64,000 bases of DNA from Glebionis coronaria (lineage: Eukaryota > Streptophyta > Magnoliopsida > Asterales > Asteraceae): contig JANFOE010000191.1 of assembly GCA_025667525.1 (NCBI GenBank), positions 1,178,001-1,242,000 on the forward strand, given 5' to 3'. This document shows positions 11,021 through 23,689 of this stretch, one piece after another. Every line of letters starts with the position of its first letter. Positions within the stretch are counted from its first letter, which is position 1. The translations under genes and the position numbers were made by a program. The notes beneath the pieces are model-generated. The model was given only the letters and a program-made list of their open reading frames with translations, ran no database searches and was not told where the DNA came from.

Positions 11021-14000
11021 TTAATTTTTTATTTTGTTTTTATAAGTTTTATATTTTTGTATTTTGATTTTTTCAATTTTTCGAAAATAATCCAAAATAG
11101 ACCTTTGTACAGGAGAAGGGGATGATGTCGAATGTACAGAATTGGAACCCTTTGAAGAAATGGATACAGAATCCGCTGAAGTACCGGCAATGACAGAAGA
11201 AGAATTTGCACAAATACTAGTGTTAGGAGTAACAAATGCATTTTCTACATTCAGAACACTCGCATTAGTTCTGGAGCAGGTGTAATCACTCTTCTTGATA
11301 GGATCCACTTAAGACCGACTTCCTTGAAGATCCTACCCGTTGGTTTCCACTAAAGACTAGATCTAGGAGTAGTGTTCTCTTGCACAGTGGAAGACTTCTA
11401 TGGAGAGAAACTAGGTCCTGCATTGATCCGCCTTGAGGATTTATTGTCATTGCTTTTCTTTGTGACGGGTGGGAATCTCCTTGTTGTCTTATGGGATTAT
11501 GCATTCTTTCTCTGTGAGGAGGCATGAGAGTTTACCTCATAGAGGTATTGAAGAATGCAATGAGCATGGTTTCTATGGTGAATGCCCTTTTTACACGTGG
11601 GGCATACATGGAGTTTGGAATTTTCAAAAGTCCCTGTGTACCTAGGTTTTGCTGTTCGTTCAGGCACCTTGTTCGATACACGACTACTCATTGGTGGTTG
11701 CCAATTCCTAGGTTGCTGGTAAGGGGTCCTAGGTTTTGGTAGACTACCACTAGGAGTGTGTTGAACTCTAGCAGTTGGTTGTTTACTAGGTGGTGAATAC
11801 ACTGGGTTTACTTTCTGAATGTTCCCTTTTGGCATACCCTTCCCTAGATTGTTGGTTTGAACAACATCATTTGACCTTTTAGATTCCTTTGTGGGCGTAA
11901 GAATCACATGCTTGGGAGTACTCTTAGGAGTAGTGGGAGGTACATTCACATGGTTGGGTTTAGCAAGAATGGGTTTTTTAAATGGTGGAACATAGGGTGA
12001 TATGGCTGGTTTTGGAACACTTGATTGTACATCGGTATTAGGAGGTAACCTAGAAACATTAGAAGGCGGTTTTCCTAAGATAGATGGCTTTGGTACTTTG
12101 TACGAATTGGGTTGTCTAACAACTGATTTTACAACCTTAGGTTCCACAGTTTTTCCACCCATCTTTCCAACAAGTTTCTTCAACCCAGCAATCGCGATGT
12201 CTTTGTCTTGTAACTGAGCTTTCAGATCAGAAATATCCTTACTCTTTTCATTCAATTAACGAAATGATTCAGAGAGTTTTACTTGTAGATTACTGTCATC
12301 AGGAACTTCTCCAACTTTGTTTTGCAAAGCAAGTACAAGAGTATGACAATGTTTCTGAAGAAAATCATATCGGTGTTGAAGAATCGTGAACTCTTTTTTA
12401 TTAACATTTGTTGAAGGCTCACTGTCACGACATTCGCCTCCTAACTGAGCTTACAACTGTTCGATTGCTTGTTGCATTTCACTGTAAGCTTTATCATATG
12501 AAAGTTTGTCATCCTTACATTCATCACATTTTTTGACATATTTATTCCAAAGATCGATGAATTCGTTGTCCTTTTTGATGACATAAGACTCCATTTTCTC
12601 TTTCGTACGATCAAGCTCATTTTGTAGGGTTTCATTGTCTGACACAGAGATGTTTACCGCAACGGGGTTACTATCAACACAATCACCACTGTCACTTGCT
12701 TTCGAGAGACATGCAAGGTCGCTTTCCAAAACTTTAATTCTATCATGAGATTCATCAGCCTACTTCGCCAAAGATTGAAAGTCTTCAACAAATTTGGCTA
12801 GTTCTTTTAGAAAAGCGTTCTCAAGATTGCTTATCCTAGCGTCAACTTGATTAATGATCGGATTAATCTCGTTGTGAAGAATTTTCTGAGCTTCAATCTG
12901 AACGGGTGAAGTGAAGTTTCCTCCAGTCATTTTGGCGTTAACAACCCGTTTGAGAATGACAAAATTATCTTTGAGCTAGTTTAAAAATCGGCGTGTGATA
13001 CTCGGTTTAGGAGGGTCATCATACAATTCCTCACTTGGTAGCAAAAGCATTTCAGTACTCGTTTTAGACCGAACAAAAACAGTTGGAGGATTAACTTTCG
13101 GATAATAAACGGGTGTTACTTCTTTATTAAGCTTTTGCATTTTTAAACGAGTCTCTACAGCAAGTTCGGTAGTTTCCTCAGAATCATGCACACTAGGAGG
13201 ATCATGCTCATCAGACAAGAGCACACTGCCATTATATAGAGTTTCATTTGTGGCCTGAACTTGCTTAAGATATTCGGGATTTGGAGGAAGAGGACAACCT
13301 AAATCCATTTTGTAACGGGTGTAATTTATCTCATTCACTTTAGGTGCGATCATATTTATCCTTTGCATAGTTTGGCCACGTTTTACCAAAAGGTTGTCTA
13401 ATTCCCTAATCCTATCCTGAGCTTTGCAAAAATCCTCATGAAGCCCATCTTCTCGAATTTTGAAATCATGTTTCAGCTTTTTTCGTTCTTCTTTTAAATC
13501 CAAAATGATAGATTTTTTAGTTGAAAGTTGTTTATTAAGAGAGGTGATTTCATCATTCAATTCGCTTATCTTTTTAGCACTACTTAAATGTAAGGAATTT
13601 AATTTCTTTGTGGTGCATTTTTCTTGATAAACCGATGTAGCATGAGCTTGTTCAAGTTCCTTGATTTTAGCATGATGAATCTCAAAACCTTTCTGCCGTT
13701 CCTTATATCCCGCAAGCTCAGTGGTCAATTTGGCATTAGTTTCTCTAAACTTATTATTAACCACATTCGCATGAGCAACATCCTTGGCAAGCTTATCAAA
13801 TAATGATTTATAATACGCATGCGTCTCGTTAGGAAGGGTTGTAGGTTGCGCTACTGGATCTCCACTAAGGTCCACACCGGGCGCATTAGAAATAATATTA
13901 TTATTATTCGTTTGAACCTCGTGTGTCTCAGTGGAAGGTTCAAGTGACTCAGTATACTCTTCCTCCTGATTAGACATATTATATAACTCATTATCATTGA

Positions 14001-14304
14001 GACGTGGGTGTACCTCAGAGGAACCGTCTGAATCATACACAGGAGCTCTGTCAGGTTGAACTACCGATGTGGATGATTGCTGCGAATTAGTCATCAAGAT
14101 GGAGTCGGTAGTCACCTCTTCTTCCTCATCATATGCTTGTGCAGATGCCATGAGATCAAACTCTTCAGGTAGAAGTGGAATTCCTGCTTCTTCCTTTTGT
14201 GCTATAAGAAGCTGACACTGGAGATGGGCAACATTCCTCTTCTTTCTTACATGGCTATCACGATGCTCAAAACCCGCAGCATCACTGTCTTGTTGATAAT
14301 TCAT
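11021..14304 (-). pseudogene. Copia-type Gag-like coiled-coil polyprotein, multiply interrupted
   Basis: One minus-strand frame starts at the ATG 14304-14302. It continues through in-frame stops at 12978-12976, 12762-12760, 12453-12451, 12258-12256, 11499-11497 and two more near 11403 and 11352, with a one-base shift near 11308. Recognisable segments in order are: AQKEEAGIPLLPEEFDLM; an acidic stretch with VYDSDGSSEVH; a long Lys/Glu-rich coiled coil (about 13780-13390); MDLGCPLPPNPEYLKQ; a second coiled coil; basic Pro/Ser-rich sequence; a Cys/His segment (CPTCKKGIHHRNHAHC, about 11600); and WKPTGRIFK. This order matches the region between the Gag zinc knuckle and protease in Asteraceae Copia polyproteins. 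The zinc-knuckle N-terminus and all pol domains are missing. Not functional as it stands. Confidence 0.75.
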
Positions 14305-15449
14305 AGTAGAAGTCGTGTGAAAAACAGGATCTCAATTCATAGAAAGCGTGTGTTGGAATGTCAAAAAAATCAAACTTTGCCTAAAATTTTCCAGCCAGAC
14401 AAAAAATTCCTCAGTCCGACAAAACGGTAAGCCGAAAAAAATTTGAAACACTAAATTTTGTAATCGAGTTAGAAATATCCAATAACTAGTAGGGAAAAAG
14501 TTTGAAAAAATGAAATTTATAATGAAAGATAAAACCTAAAAAATTTGAAATTTGGCCTAAAAATTTGAAGTTTGTTCCGAAAATTTGAATTTTTTGTCGA
14601 AAATTTTTTCGCATTGCCGAAATTTAAAATTGAAGCTTAAATGGCCTAAAAATGGTCTAGGAAAAAATAAATTATACTATGGTTTTCCCGTCAAAAAATA
14701 AATTTTTTTTTAATCTTCGTGTAAACTATGTGTCGGGACTAGTCTAGATGGTGGCTAAGTTTAAAAATTACTCAAACAAAATTTCCATCGAAATGCCCAT
14801 TGGAATATTCTATCGGAATGTTGATCGGAATGATCTATCGGAATGGTATCGGAATGTTGATCGGAATGATCTATCGGAATGTTGATCGGAATGATCTATC
14901 GGAATGGTATCGGAATATTCTATCGGAATGTGGATCTATCAGAATACCCCTTCTATCGGAATGTCCTTCTATCGGAATGGAGGATCTGTCGGAATGCAAT
15001 AAGTATCGTAATGTGATACTATCGGAATCCTGATCGCAATATGGCTAAAAATATTTGGACAGAGTAACGTCTCAATAACCCTTAAAAACCGTCGCAATCC
15101 TCGATCGCAATGAGCGATCGGAATAATCATCGGAATAAGGTGTCTGAATCCTTGTGATCGCAAAGTAAAACCCTAGGGTTATTGCGATCAAACCGTACTT
15201 ACTTGTACTTTCCGATGGAATCAATGGCAGTGAATTTCGCAAAGATGAAGCAATATAATTCTTAACTTTTGAGCCAAAAGATTTTTGTTTTACCCGAAAC
15301 CAAGATACCCAAATCACTAATACAACAATAAAGAAAGTATACGACTTGAATAACACTAAAAAAAGACCAAAAAAAATGATCAAAAAGACACGGATGTCAA
15401 GAAAAAACACGAACAACACCAAAGAGCTATCCACGAATCCCTTGGCGAA
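14305..15449 (-). other. Leader of element X, non-coding
   Basis: This lies between the PBS and the Gag-like start on the minus strand. The half next to gag is AT-rich and low complexity (aaatttgaa-type sequence). The middle holds the CATTCCGAT array. A 128-codon minus-strand frame (15458-15072) begins with GTG inside the PBS and encodes only T-rich hydrophobic sequence, so it is not a supported gene. Confidence 0.6.
14797..15035 (-). repeat. CATTCCGAT short tandem array in the leader of X
   Basis: On the plus strand tatcggaatg and gatcggaatg alternate every 9-20 bp, about 20 times. On the sense (minus) strand of X this reads CATTCCGAT repeated. A few diverged copies (gatcgcaat, atcggaataa) continue to about 15140. 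The array lies between PBS and gag of X, so it would be in the genomic transcript. Confidence 0.85.
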
Positions 15450-15459
15450 TGATACCACT
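15450..15459 (-). other. Primer binding site of X
   Basis: On the minus strand, AGTGGTATCA directly follows the LTR end TCATTCAACA. TGGTATCA matches the first eight bases of the usual initiator-tRNA-Met PBS; the bases after it (ttcgcc) do not match. The short match is typical of Copia elements. Confidence 0.65.
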
Positions 15460-15845
15460 TGTTGAATGATTCACACGACTATATAGGATATAGAAATGGA
15501 GATGATGAAGAACAAGATTAAAACTAAGAATGAAATATTAGATTAGATGAAGAAGAAGGAAGAAAGATACAAAGTAGGCGATTCTAGTGAGAGAAACTAA
15601 GGAGAGTTTCTCTCTCTAAAACAAGAAGAATAGAAAACACTATGAGAGACCCACACATAAATGAGTTTGATGTGCCTTTTATACTAAGGCTTACAAGGTT
15701 AGGAGGCCTTACTCATTTGTGTGTTCGAGACTAATTCCTGTTACATACATAACAATAACATAGAACTCTCGACATTGTTGAATAGCATTTTCCACGAGCT
15801 TCGCAACGGTATATTATATGACCATCACTTTAAATACTTCTAACA
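15460..15845 (-). repeat. 5' LTR of Copia-like element X
   Basis: On the minus strand the LTR runs from TGTTAGAAG (15845) to TTCAACA (15460), with TGTT/AACA ends. A good TATA box, TATAAAAGG, lies at 15683-15675 (minus). A CT-rich, then GA-rich untranslated segment leads to the PBS. The outer boundary was chosen by the TGTT/AACA symmetry; an alternative outer end at 15774 (TGTCGAGAG) cannot be excluded because the partner LTR is not in the window. Confidence 0.6.
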
Positions 15846-16638
15846 TGGACATTTAGAGTTTTGTGTTCAAAATTGAATTTTAAGCTAATCTGGAAGTTTT
15901 GGGCTTATTTGGTTAACATTTTTCTTATTGGGCCTTAATAAGCCCATTTTGCAAACTGTTTTCTATTTTGGCCCATTTGGAGGCCCAATAGGGGTATTTA
16001 GGTCATTTTACTTTCATTTATGGTTTTATTAAGTTAAAATAAGTTAGTTTGCAAGTTTTTAGAACTTTTTATAAATTTTGACTTTTTAATATTATTTTAA
16101 TAATTAATCTTAATTTTTAATCATTTTAAATAGTTTTAATTAGTTTTAAATTTTTCAAAAATACTTTTTAGCTTAATTAAGTTATTTTAGAGGTTTACAA
16201 ATTGAAAAACCTTATTTTGGGCTTTTTATTAACTAAATTGATTTTTAGGGCTTTAATTAGCATTAAAAATTTAATATTTAATTAAATAAAAGGTTTGAGT
16301 AAGTTTTGATTTTTGGTAAACTCTAATTTCATTTTTAGGGATTTATTGTGATTTTCTAGGAATTTTTAGGGTAATTTTTAAATTTCGTCACGTTTTACGG
16401 TTTTACGTCTTAGTTTTCGTCGTAGTTTAATTTTATTCGTATTCGTCATCATTTTTCTTTTTCCATTCTTTCATCAGTATTAATCTCAAAGTTAATCAAG
16501 TCTTAACAAACACATCAAGCCTCCTTGAGAAAGAACTTACGACAAGGGTCATTAGTGCACGGTTTTCCTAAACCGTCGTACTTAATACTTAACCTATTTA
16601 CGCTCTTTTTCCTAAAAGACGTATTTATACAACTATCA
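15846..16638 (+). repeat. Athila-type 5' LTR of A, 3' portion
   Basis: AT-rich sequence that aligns by eye with the reverse complement of D's LTR, including gcttatttggttaac, the taggg...taaatttcgtcacg region and the last 150 bp ending ACAACTATCA. Near the end are two hairpins with the same loop: CGGTTT-TCCT-AAACCG at 16560-16575 and TCTTTT-TCCT-AAAAGA at 16604-16619. The upstream part of the LTR is cut off by element X. Confidence 0.8.
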
Positions 16639-16640
16639 TT

Positions 16641-16658
16641 TTGGCGCCACTACCGGGG
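16641..16658 (+). other. Primer binding site of A (tRNA-Asp type)
   Basis: TTGGCGCCACTACCGGGG follows the LTR end. TGGCGCC-GTTGCC-GGGGA is the PBS type of Athila elements. The two internal differences from D's PBS (cac-tac versus cgc-tgc) suggest decay of A. Confidence 0.85.
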
Positions 16659-17013
16659 AGGCGTGTTGTGTTTAGATTTGAAAAAATTTTGTTTTGATAT
16701 TATCCATAATAAAGTATTTGTGTGATTAGCACTCTAATCATACGTATTATCGGTTTTCGTTTTTTGTGAAATATTATTACTATATCGTATTACGTATCAC
16801 AATAAATTCACAAGTACTCCAAAAGCGTGAAAACGCAACCTTAATTGGGATTTCATCACTCAATTATTATATTCGAATCTAAAGCAAAAGAAAAAGGCAA
16901 AATAGATAATTAATTTCGAGAAGCTTGATTTTAATTAACACAAACTATAAGGTGGGTATAAGGCGGTTGTATTTCACGACCTAAGGGAAAAAGGCTCTTA
17001 AGTGCTTAGCGTC
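16659..17013 (+). other. Leader of A, first part, non-coding
   Basis: AT-rich leader between PBS and gag, homologous to D's leader (47388-48120 on minus). It is interrupted after 17013 by B. The last five bases, GCGTC (17009-17013), are the target duplication of B. Confidence 0.8.
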
Positions 17014-20000
17014 TGTGACACCCCCAAATTGAGTCAAACACAGCGGAAATAATATTTGGGTGTCAGATAGGTGGATCAACAGCAGACAGAATGTAGAGCA
17101 ACAGATAAAAGATTATCCTTACATTTACTACATGATTGAAAGTGCAAATAGTATTAAAATAGTCTTTAACATTGTTCAATAGTTTGAATTATTCCCTAGT
17201 TTATAAAACCCCAGATGAGCTCTATAAATGCAGCCTATCATGATGCTTGACTCCATGCACACCAATACCTGCTTCAGTTCCCTGAGAAAACATGCTTAGA
17301 GAGTCAACATAAAGTTGGTGAATTCACATGTTTAATTAAAATAAGTTTGGACATTAAATATTCACCGAAGTAGTAATGCACAAAGCATCAATACTTAAAA
17401 GTAATTACATTCCCATATTTCCCGAAACTGAAACTTGACAGTTAAGTCCTTAACAAATAAGGACCCTTCGCCTTATAAAAAGGAACCCATAACAAAAATC
17501 AGTGCTGACATGTGAAACATCTGTTGTCCTGGCCTAGGCACAGTGAGCATGACTCACCCAGATGGGGACGGTCAATCCCAAATAGATCTATTTATAACAT
17601 TCAGGTAATTCAATAATTCTAACAGTTTCGGATGCACGGGTCATGCGGGTTCATCTACAATAGGCAATGTAATCAAAGGTTTCACAGTTCAATCCATGTC
17701 CATAAAATAAAATATGTTGCATGTTTTCTTCCCCATTAAAAGGTTTAAAAGTTTGTCAATATATAAAGTGGAGCCATGAACTCACCTTAGTAGTACAACA
17801 ATAAGTCAGTAGATAAATCTGATAAGGATGCTCACAATACAATCAACGACCTAAATAATTATAAGGTCTCAGTAAATGCATAACATAATGCATAAAAGTT
17901 TTAGAATAAATCTGTACATGCTTATACTGGTTTAAGCATTTTATTACGATACTTGTACTTTTGTTCATCGTTGTACAAGTTCTAATAGTATTTATTTTAA
18001 GTATAAAATAAATAATAAGGTTAAATTAATTAATCCATTTAATTAATATTTTGTACTTACGTTGTTTATGAAACACTTTAAATATTTATAAAAGGTAGTT
18101 TTATATATTCAAAGTAATAGAAAATAAATATAATAAATATATTTATTTTATAAGTTAATCATTTTTAATTTATATTTAATATATAAATAAGGTTTATAAA
18201 ATGTATAACATTTTATTTAAATTCCATGTTTACGTAGTGTTTATAATTATTAAACTATAAGTTTGGAAAAATAACAATTGTTACGTTTATTTAAGTTTTA
18301 CGTTTTAAATAACGGGTATAAATATATAGAATTTTAGGGTTCGTAATACTTTGTATAAATTACGTTTTAGTCCTTTTATTTTAAATAATTACTCGCGGTT
18401 AAATTACTTTTATACCCCTAGGGTTTCTAAATCTTTCAAGTAATTACACTTTTGGTCCCTCCCTAGTTACACGTGTAACTAGGGCTTGTTAAAGTTTCGT
18501 TAAATGGCAAAAAATAGTCCCTAAAGTATACGGCTTAAATTAGGGCTTATTAAAGTTTCACAAGTTGGCAGTTTTAGTCCTCCAACCTTCGGTTAATATT
18601 TAAGTTTAATACAAATTACACAAATGCCCCCTAGGGCTTGCATATGTTTCGAATAATGGCAGGAATAGTCCCTAGGGTTACTTAGGGCTTAAATAAGTTT
18701 GTTAACTTGGCATAATTGGTCCCTAAGTTTAATATTTTGTTTCGGCAATTGACAAAAGTGATCCCTAGGTTTTCTAAAGTTTACACAAATTACCCTAACA
18801 TTATACTAATTCCATTTAAGTCCTTTTTAGCACCTTTAAGTTTCGGATATGTTCAAAACAACACCCTCAACTCTCGGCAAAATATAAAAGTGGTCCAAAA
18901 GTTTATATTTTTGGAAAATAAGTTTCTACACTTGTTTATTTAGATCCTTATACTTTATAAAAATATAAATCCAACCCGAAAGTTTTATACTTGTTATATT
19001 TAATCCAAAATTTAGTAGATCCATTATTTTAATCCAAAACTTCTTAGATTTATTATTTTAGTCCAAAACACTTATAGATCTACACTTTCAACATGAAACT
19101 TTATTATATTTTAACACTAAAAGTTTTATAAAAACATTTAATTTAGTGACAATGAATATTTATTTAGGCAACTTATTATAGTGAGCTTAAAACTAAACCT
19201 TATAAGGCATAATAGTGAACTTAACATTTTAAGGCACCTAAAAACATAAATCTAGTGTTTCTAGTTATATCTAAACATTACAAGATTACCCAAAATGGAA
19301 AAATGGACATAAACCTCACGTCTAAAAATCATGCATGTTCAGGTTTTCATGGTTTTTCAAGTTTAACAAGATTATGGTGACATGTTCTTCGATGGTTGAC
19401 AAGTTTTTACATCATTTTAAGCTATAGAAAAATAAAGTCGTGGGTTATTATAGGTTTTTAGGGTTTCAAATACTTGTTTGAACATTAACTTTTACCAAGA
19501 ATAACCATGTGTATGTTAATATGTATGAAAGTAAATGTATTATAAAGATAGGTTTTAGCTTGGACTTACTTGTTTAGATAGGTTTAGGAGTGATAGGAGA
19601 ATGAGTAAGAACAAGTGACAAGCTTTCAACAATGGTGGTCTTGGTGACAAGGATGTAGCCGTGGGCTTCACTAGGGCTTCTAGGTCTCTTTTTCTTGCTT
19701 CAAGGATCAAGGTTATTGTAGGATGAGCTTATGATCAACCTTTATATTGTAGGAGACATAGTATAGGAGTAGTAGATAAACTTGGAGGTTCAAAAATGGT
19801 GGAAGGGTGGTGTTTAGCCGTAGGTTGTGAGAGAGAGAGAGAGTGAAGTGAGATTGCAAATGTTTTGTGTTATGGATAGTGTGTGTGTTTCGGCTTAAGA
19901 CAAAGAGAGAGAGAGATAAAAATGAATCCTAGTACTTTGTACAATGTATCTTGCATGGATACACAAAAATCTTAGTTGGATGCACTTGCCATTTACACAC

Positions 20001-20811
20001 ATGCTCAAAATGGAAATTTGACTTTCCTCCATACTTGCAAATTGTTGTCGTGTGTTTTGGGTCCAAGGGAGACAAAAATGACATTGAATAGGATTGGGTA
20101 TGGTGTGTGTAAGGGATTGTGTAAGAAAAAGTGAGGTTGGTATAGAAAAAGTATGGTTATGCATGTAGTTGTGTAAGTAAGCATGGTTAGTATAGGGTTT
20201 TAGTGGATTATGCACTTGATTACTTACAAGCTAGCTAACAAATGATGGTAGTGTAGGCATGCATACATATACACGTATGAATTATGCATGTGGGAAGGTT
20301 TTTGGTAAATTTTGCCAAGTGTTGTATGATAATAATAGTCCTTGTATATTATTGTAGGTATTTTGTTGAAGCTTTTAGGTAATTTAGTGAAAGTGTATAT
20401 TAAATACATCACTATAATTATTTTACTTAAATAAAGTAAATAAATGACAATGTAAAAATAATGTACATTGTTTTAAAGTGTTGAGGTGTTTATTCCTTTT
20501 AGGTAATATATGTAAATATGTACATATAAAAATAATCCAAGTACTTAATAAATAAATTAAGTAAAGTTACAGTTTATCTCAAAAATATGTACTGAGGTGA
20601 TGAGTTTATTATTAAATCAAGTGGCCAGTCAGTTGCCAGAGTAGTCAATAAATGACTAAGAGTTCATATAAATGTAAAATAAATATGAAAGGTAGTATGA
20701 CAAAAGGTATATGATAAATAATAAGTCATATAAAAGTGAAATTACATAAATTCCAAAAATAAGTAGTACAACAGTTGATAAAGTCAATAAGGTAAAATCA
20801 GAGGTTTTACA
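17014..20811 (-). repeat. 3' LTR of B (uninterrupted copy)
   Basis: 3,798 bp, starting TGTGACACCC and ending GAGGTTTTACA on the plus strand. On the sense strand a TATAAAGG box lies at 19746-19739. The sense 3' terminus forms a hairpin: on plus, TGACACCC and AAAT (17016-17029) pair with ATTTGGGTGTCA (17054-17065). An AG-rich microsatellite lies at about 19829-19845 and a second one around 19900. Repeated motifs of the type agtccctaaag and tagggcttat recur between 18440 and 18800. No gene is seen in it. Confidence 0.9.
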
Positions 20812-20864
20812 GCACCATTCCGTTATTTTAGCTTTGTCCTCAAAGCTTAAGATGAAGCTATTGG

Positions 20865-23689
20865 TCAGGTGAACAAGTGTGGGTACTTGGTCCTGAACGA
20901 GTCTTCTCGTTCCCAAGTGAACTCAGGGCCTCTCCTAGAGTTCCAACGTACTTTGACCAACGGGATGCGACTGCGTTTCAATTTCTTAACTGACCTCTCC
21001 ATGATTTCCACTGGTTCTTCTATGAACTGGAGTTTGTTGTCAAATTGAACTCCCTCCAATGGCATAGCCAGTGGTTCTTCAGCATAGCACTTCTTCAGGT
21101 TAGACACATGAAAGGTAGAGTGAACCCGACTCAGTTGCTGGGGCAACTCTAAACGATAAGCTACTTCCCCGATCCTGGCTATTATTTGAAAGGGCCAACA
21201 TAATGTGGATTCAGTTTTCCACGTTTGCCAAAACGTACTACACCCTTCCAAGGTGATACCTTGAGCATAACACGGTCACCTACTTCAAATTGCATAGGTT
21301 TGCGTTTCAAGTCCGCGTAGCTCTTTTGTCGATCGCGAGCAGCTTGAGTTCTCTGCTTAATGAGGATGATCTTGTCTGTAGTCTCCTGGATTAATTCTGG
21401 TCCAGTGAGCTGAAATTCACCTACTTCTGCCCAGCACACAGGCGAACGGCATTTGCGACCGTACAGTGCTTCAAACGGGGCAGCCTTAATACTGGCGTGA
21501 TAACTGTTGTTGTAGGATAATTCCACTAAAGGAATGTGGTCTACCCATCCATTTCAAAAATCAATCACACATGCTCGTAGCATGTCCTCTAGAGTATGGA
21601 TGATTCGTTCACTTTGACCATTAGTCTGCGGATGATAAGCATTGCTCATATCCAAATTGGTACCTAAGGCTCGTTGGAAAGCCTTCTAGAAGTTGGATGT
21701 GAACCTACCATCTTGATCACATATTATCGACACTGGTATTCCATGTTTGGTCACAATCTCCTTCAGGTACGTCTTTGCTAGTTTTGCAAGGGAATCGTTC
21801 TCCCTAATTGGCAGGAAATGAGCGGACTTGGTGAGTCGATCGACGATTACCCATATAGTATCGTAACCGTGAGATGACTTTGGGAGTTTGGTGACAAAGT
21901 CCATAGTGATGTTGTCCCACTTCCATTTCGGTATCTTGGGTTGTACAAGTAAACCCGATGGTCTCTGGTGTTCAGTTTTGACACGAGCACAGGTCAAACA
22001 TTTCTGAACGTAGGTGGCAATGTTGGCTTTAATATTCGGCCACCAATATAACTTCTTCATATCCTGATACATCTTTTCATATAAGGGTTGTATAGAATAT
22101 TTAAACTTATGAGATTCGTGCATGATCACGTTCCTCAAATCTCGATAGCAAGGTAACCAACTTCGTCCGTGAAGGCATAGGGTTCCGTCTGCTCTAGGTT
22201 CTAGCTTCTCCTTGCTAAGGTCGGTTCTGAGCATTCCCCCGACATCTTCCTTCACGAGGTTTTCAGGCAATTGGGCTTGAGTCTGGGCTTCCAAAATCTG
22301 TTTGGGTAGATCCAAGCTGATTGTCATAACTAATGCCCGAACTCTCATAGGAGGGTCCGTTTCCTTACGACTTAAAGCATCAGCAACCACGTTTGCTTTA
22401 CCCGTGTGGTATTTGATCTCGCAGTCGTAGTCACTCAGTAACTCAATCCAACGGCGTTGTCTCATGTTCAGCTCCTTCTGATCCAATATGTGTTGCAAAC
22501 TTTTATGGTCAGTATGCATTGTGCACTTTGTTCCGTATAGGTAATGTCTCTAGATTTTGAGAGAAAAAACTACGGATCCAAGTTCTAGATCGTGAGTGGT
22601 GTAATTCTTCTCATGCTTCTTCAATTGTCTTGAAGCGTAGGCAATCACTTTCATCCTCTGCATCAATACTGCACCCAAGCCCTTGTGTGAGGCATCACAG
22701 TATACAACGAAATCATCGTTGCCTTCAAGCAAGGCCAATATGGGTGCACTGCATAACTTCTGCTTGATCAGTTGGAAAGCTGATTCTTACTTCTCTCCCC
22801 AATCGAACGTTATTCCCTTCTGTGTGAGTTTGGTCATCGGTTTGGCTATTTTGGAAATATCTTCAATGAATCTGCGGTAGTACCCGGCAAAGCCTAGAAA
22901 TTGGCGGATCTCCGTCGGTGATTTAGGAGATACCCAATCCTTGACAGATTCGACCTTTGCTGGATCCACGTGAATACCGTCACAATCGATGACATGACCA
23001 AGGAATTGCACTCTAGGAATCCAGAATTCACATTTGGAGAACTTAGCATAGAGTTGCTCCTCCTTGAGTACCTTGAGTACTTGTGCAAGATGTTCCCCAT
23101 GTTCTTGTTCATTCTTGGAATAAATGAGTATATCGTCAATGAAGACTATCACGAATTTATCCAGGTAGGGTCTGCACACACGGTTCATAAGGTCCATGAA
23201 AATAGTTGGTGCATTGGTCAACCCAAATGGCATAACCTGGAATTCGTAATGACCGTAACGGGTTCTAAAAGCTGTTTTTGGAATATCTTTCTCCCTGACT
23301 CGTAGCTGATGGTATCCGGATCTCAAGTCAATCTTGGAATACATACTTGACCCTTGCAGTTGGTCAAATAGGTCGTCAATGCGAGGAAGCGGATAACGAT
23401 TCTTCACAGTTAACTTATTCAGCTCTCTGTAATCGATGCACATTCAAAAAGAACCATCTTTCTTTTTGACAAATAACATAGGAGGTCCCCATGGTGAGGA
23501 ACTGGGTCGAATGAATCCTTTGTCAGATAGTTCTTGAAGTTGTTCAGCTAGTTCTTTCATCTCTGATGGTGCCAGCCGGTATGGAGCCTTAGCTACAGGT
23601 GCAGCTCCGGGAACCAAATCAATTTGAAATTCCACTTGTCGGGTCGGTGGTAATCCTGGCAACTCATCAGGAAAGACTTCTGGAAAATC
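20865..23689 (-). pseudogene. Pol of B: RT, RNase H, integrase, chromodomain (broken)
   Basis: The frame runs on from gag-protease past the TGA at 23692-23690. Visible parts, in order, are: the pre-RT segment [14 protein letters not shown] with [11 protein letters not shown] and the catalytic FIDDILIYS (about 23135); the RNase H start [10 protein letters not shown] (about 22700) and DHKSLQHI; a zinc-binding region with CLTCARVK; an integrase core with MDFVTKLP and the D of ICDQDGRF; and a C-terminal chromodomain-like segment ending RRGPEFTWERED. In-frame stops lie at 23446-23444, 22789-22787, 22552-22550, 21688-21686 and 21556-21554. One base is missing near 21184, which separates the chromodomain frame (to the stop at 20865). 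It reads into the polypurine-like GAGGACAAAGCT before the LTR. It is clearly inactive. Confidence 0.92.

Larger units (their letters stand above)
10458..15845 (-). mobile_element. Copia-like element X (minus strand, decayed, split by the LARD)
   Basis: Reading on the minus strand: LTR 15845-15460, PBS 15459-15450, a leader with a CATTCCGAT array, then a Gag-like frame 14304-11021 full of stops, then non-coding repeats continuing past the LARD to position 1. No protease, integrase, RT or RNase H segment is visible, so X is either truncated or a non-autonomous derivative. The polyprotein segment matches Copia Gag-Pol proteins abundant in Asteraceae genomes. The 3' end is not identified. Confidence 0.7.

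Noticed and set aside
14800..15033. 77-codon frame rich in Ile-Gly-Met-Tyr-Arg-Asn
   Set aside because: It is the antisense translation of the CATTCCGAT array and has no independent support.
15072..15458. 128-codon minus-strand hydrophobic frame
   Set aside because: It begins with GTG inside the PBS of X and encodes T-rich low-complexity sequence, with no ATG context or family resemblance.
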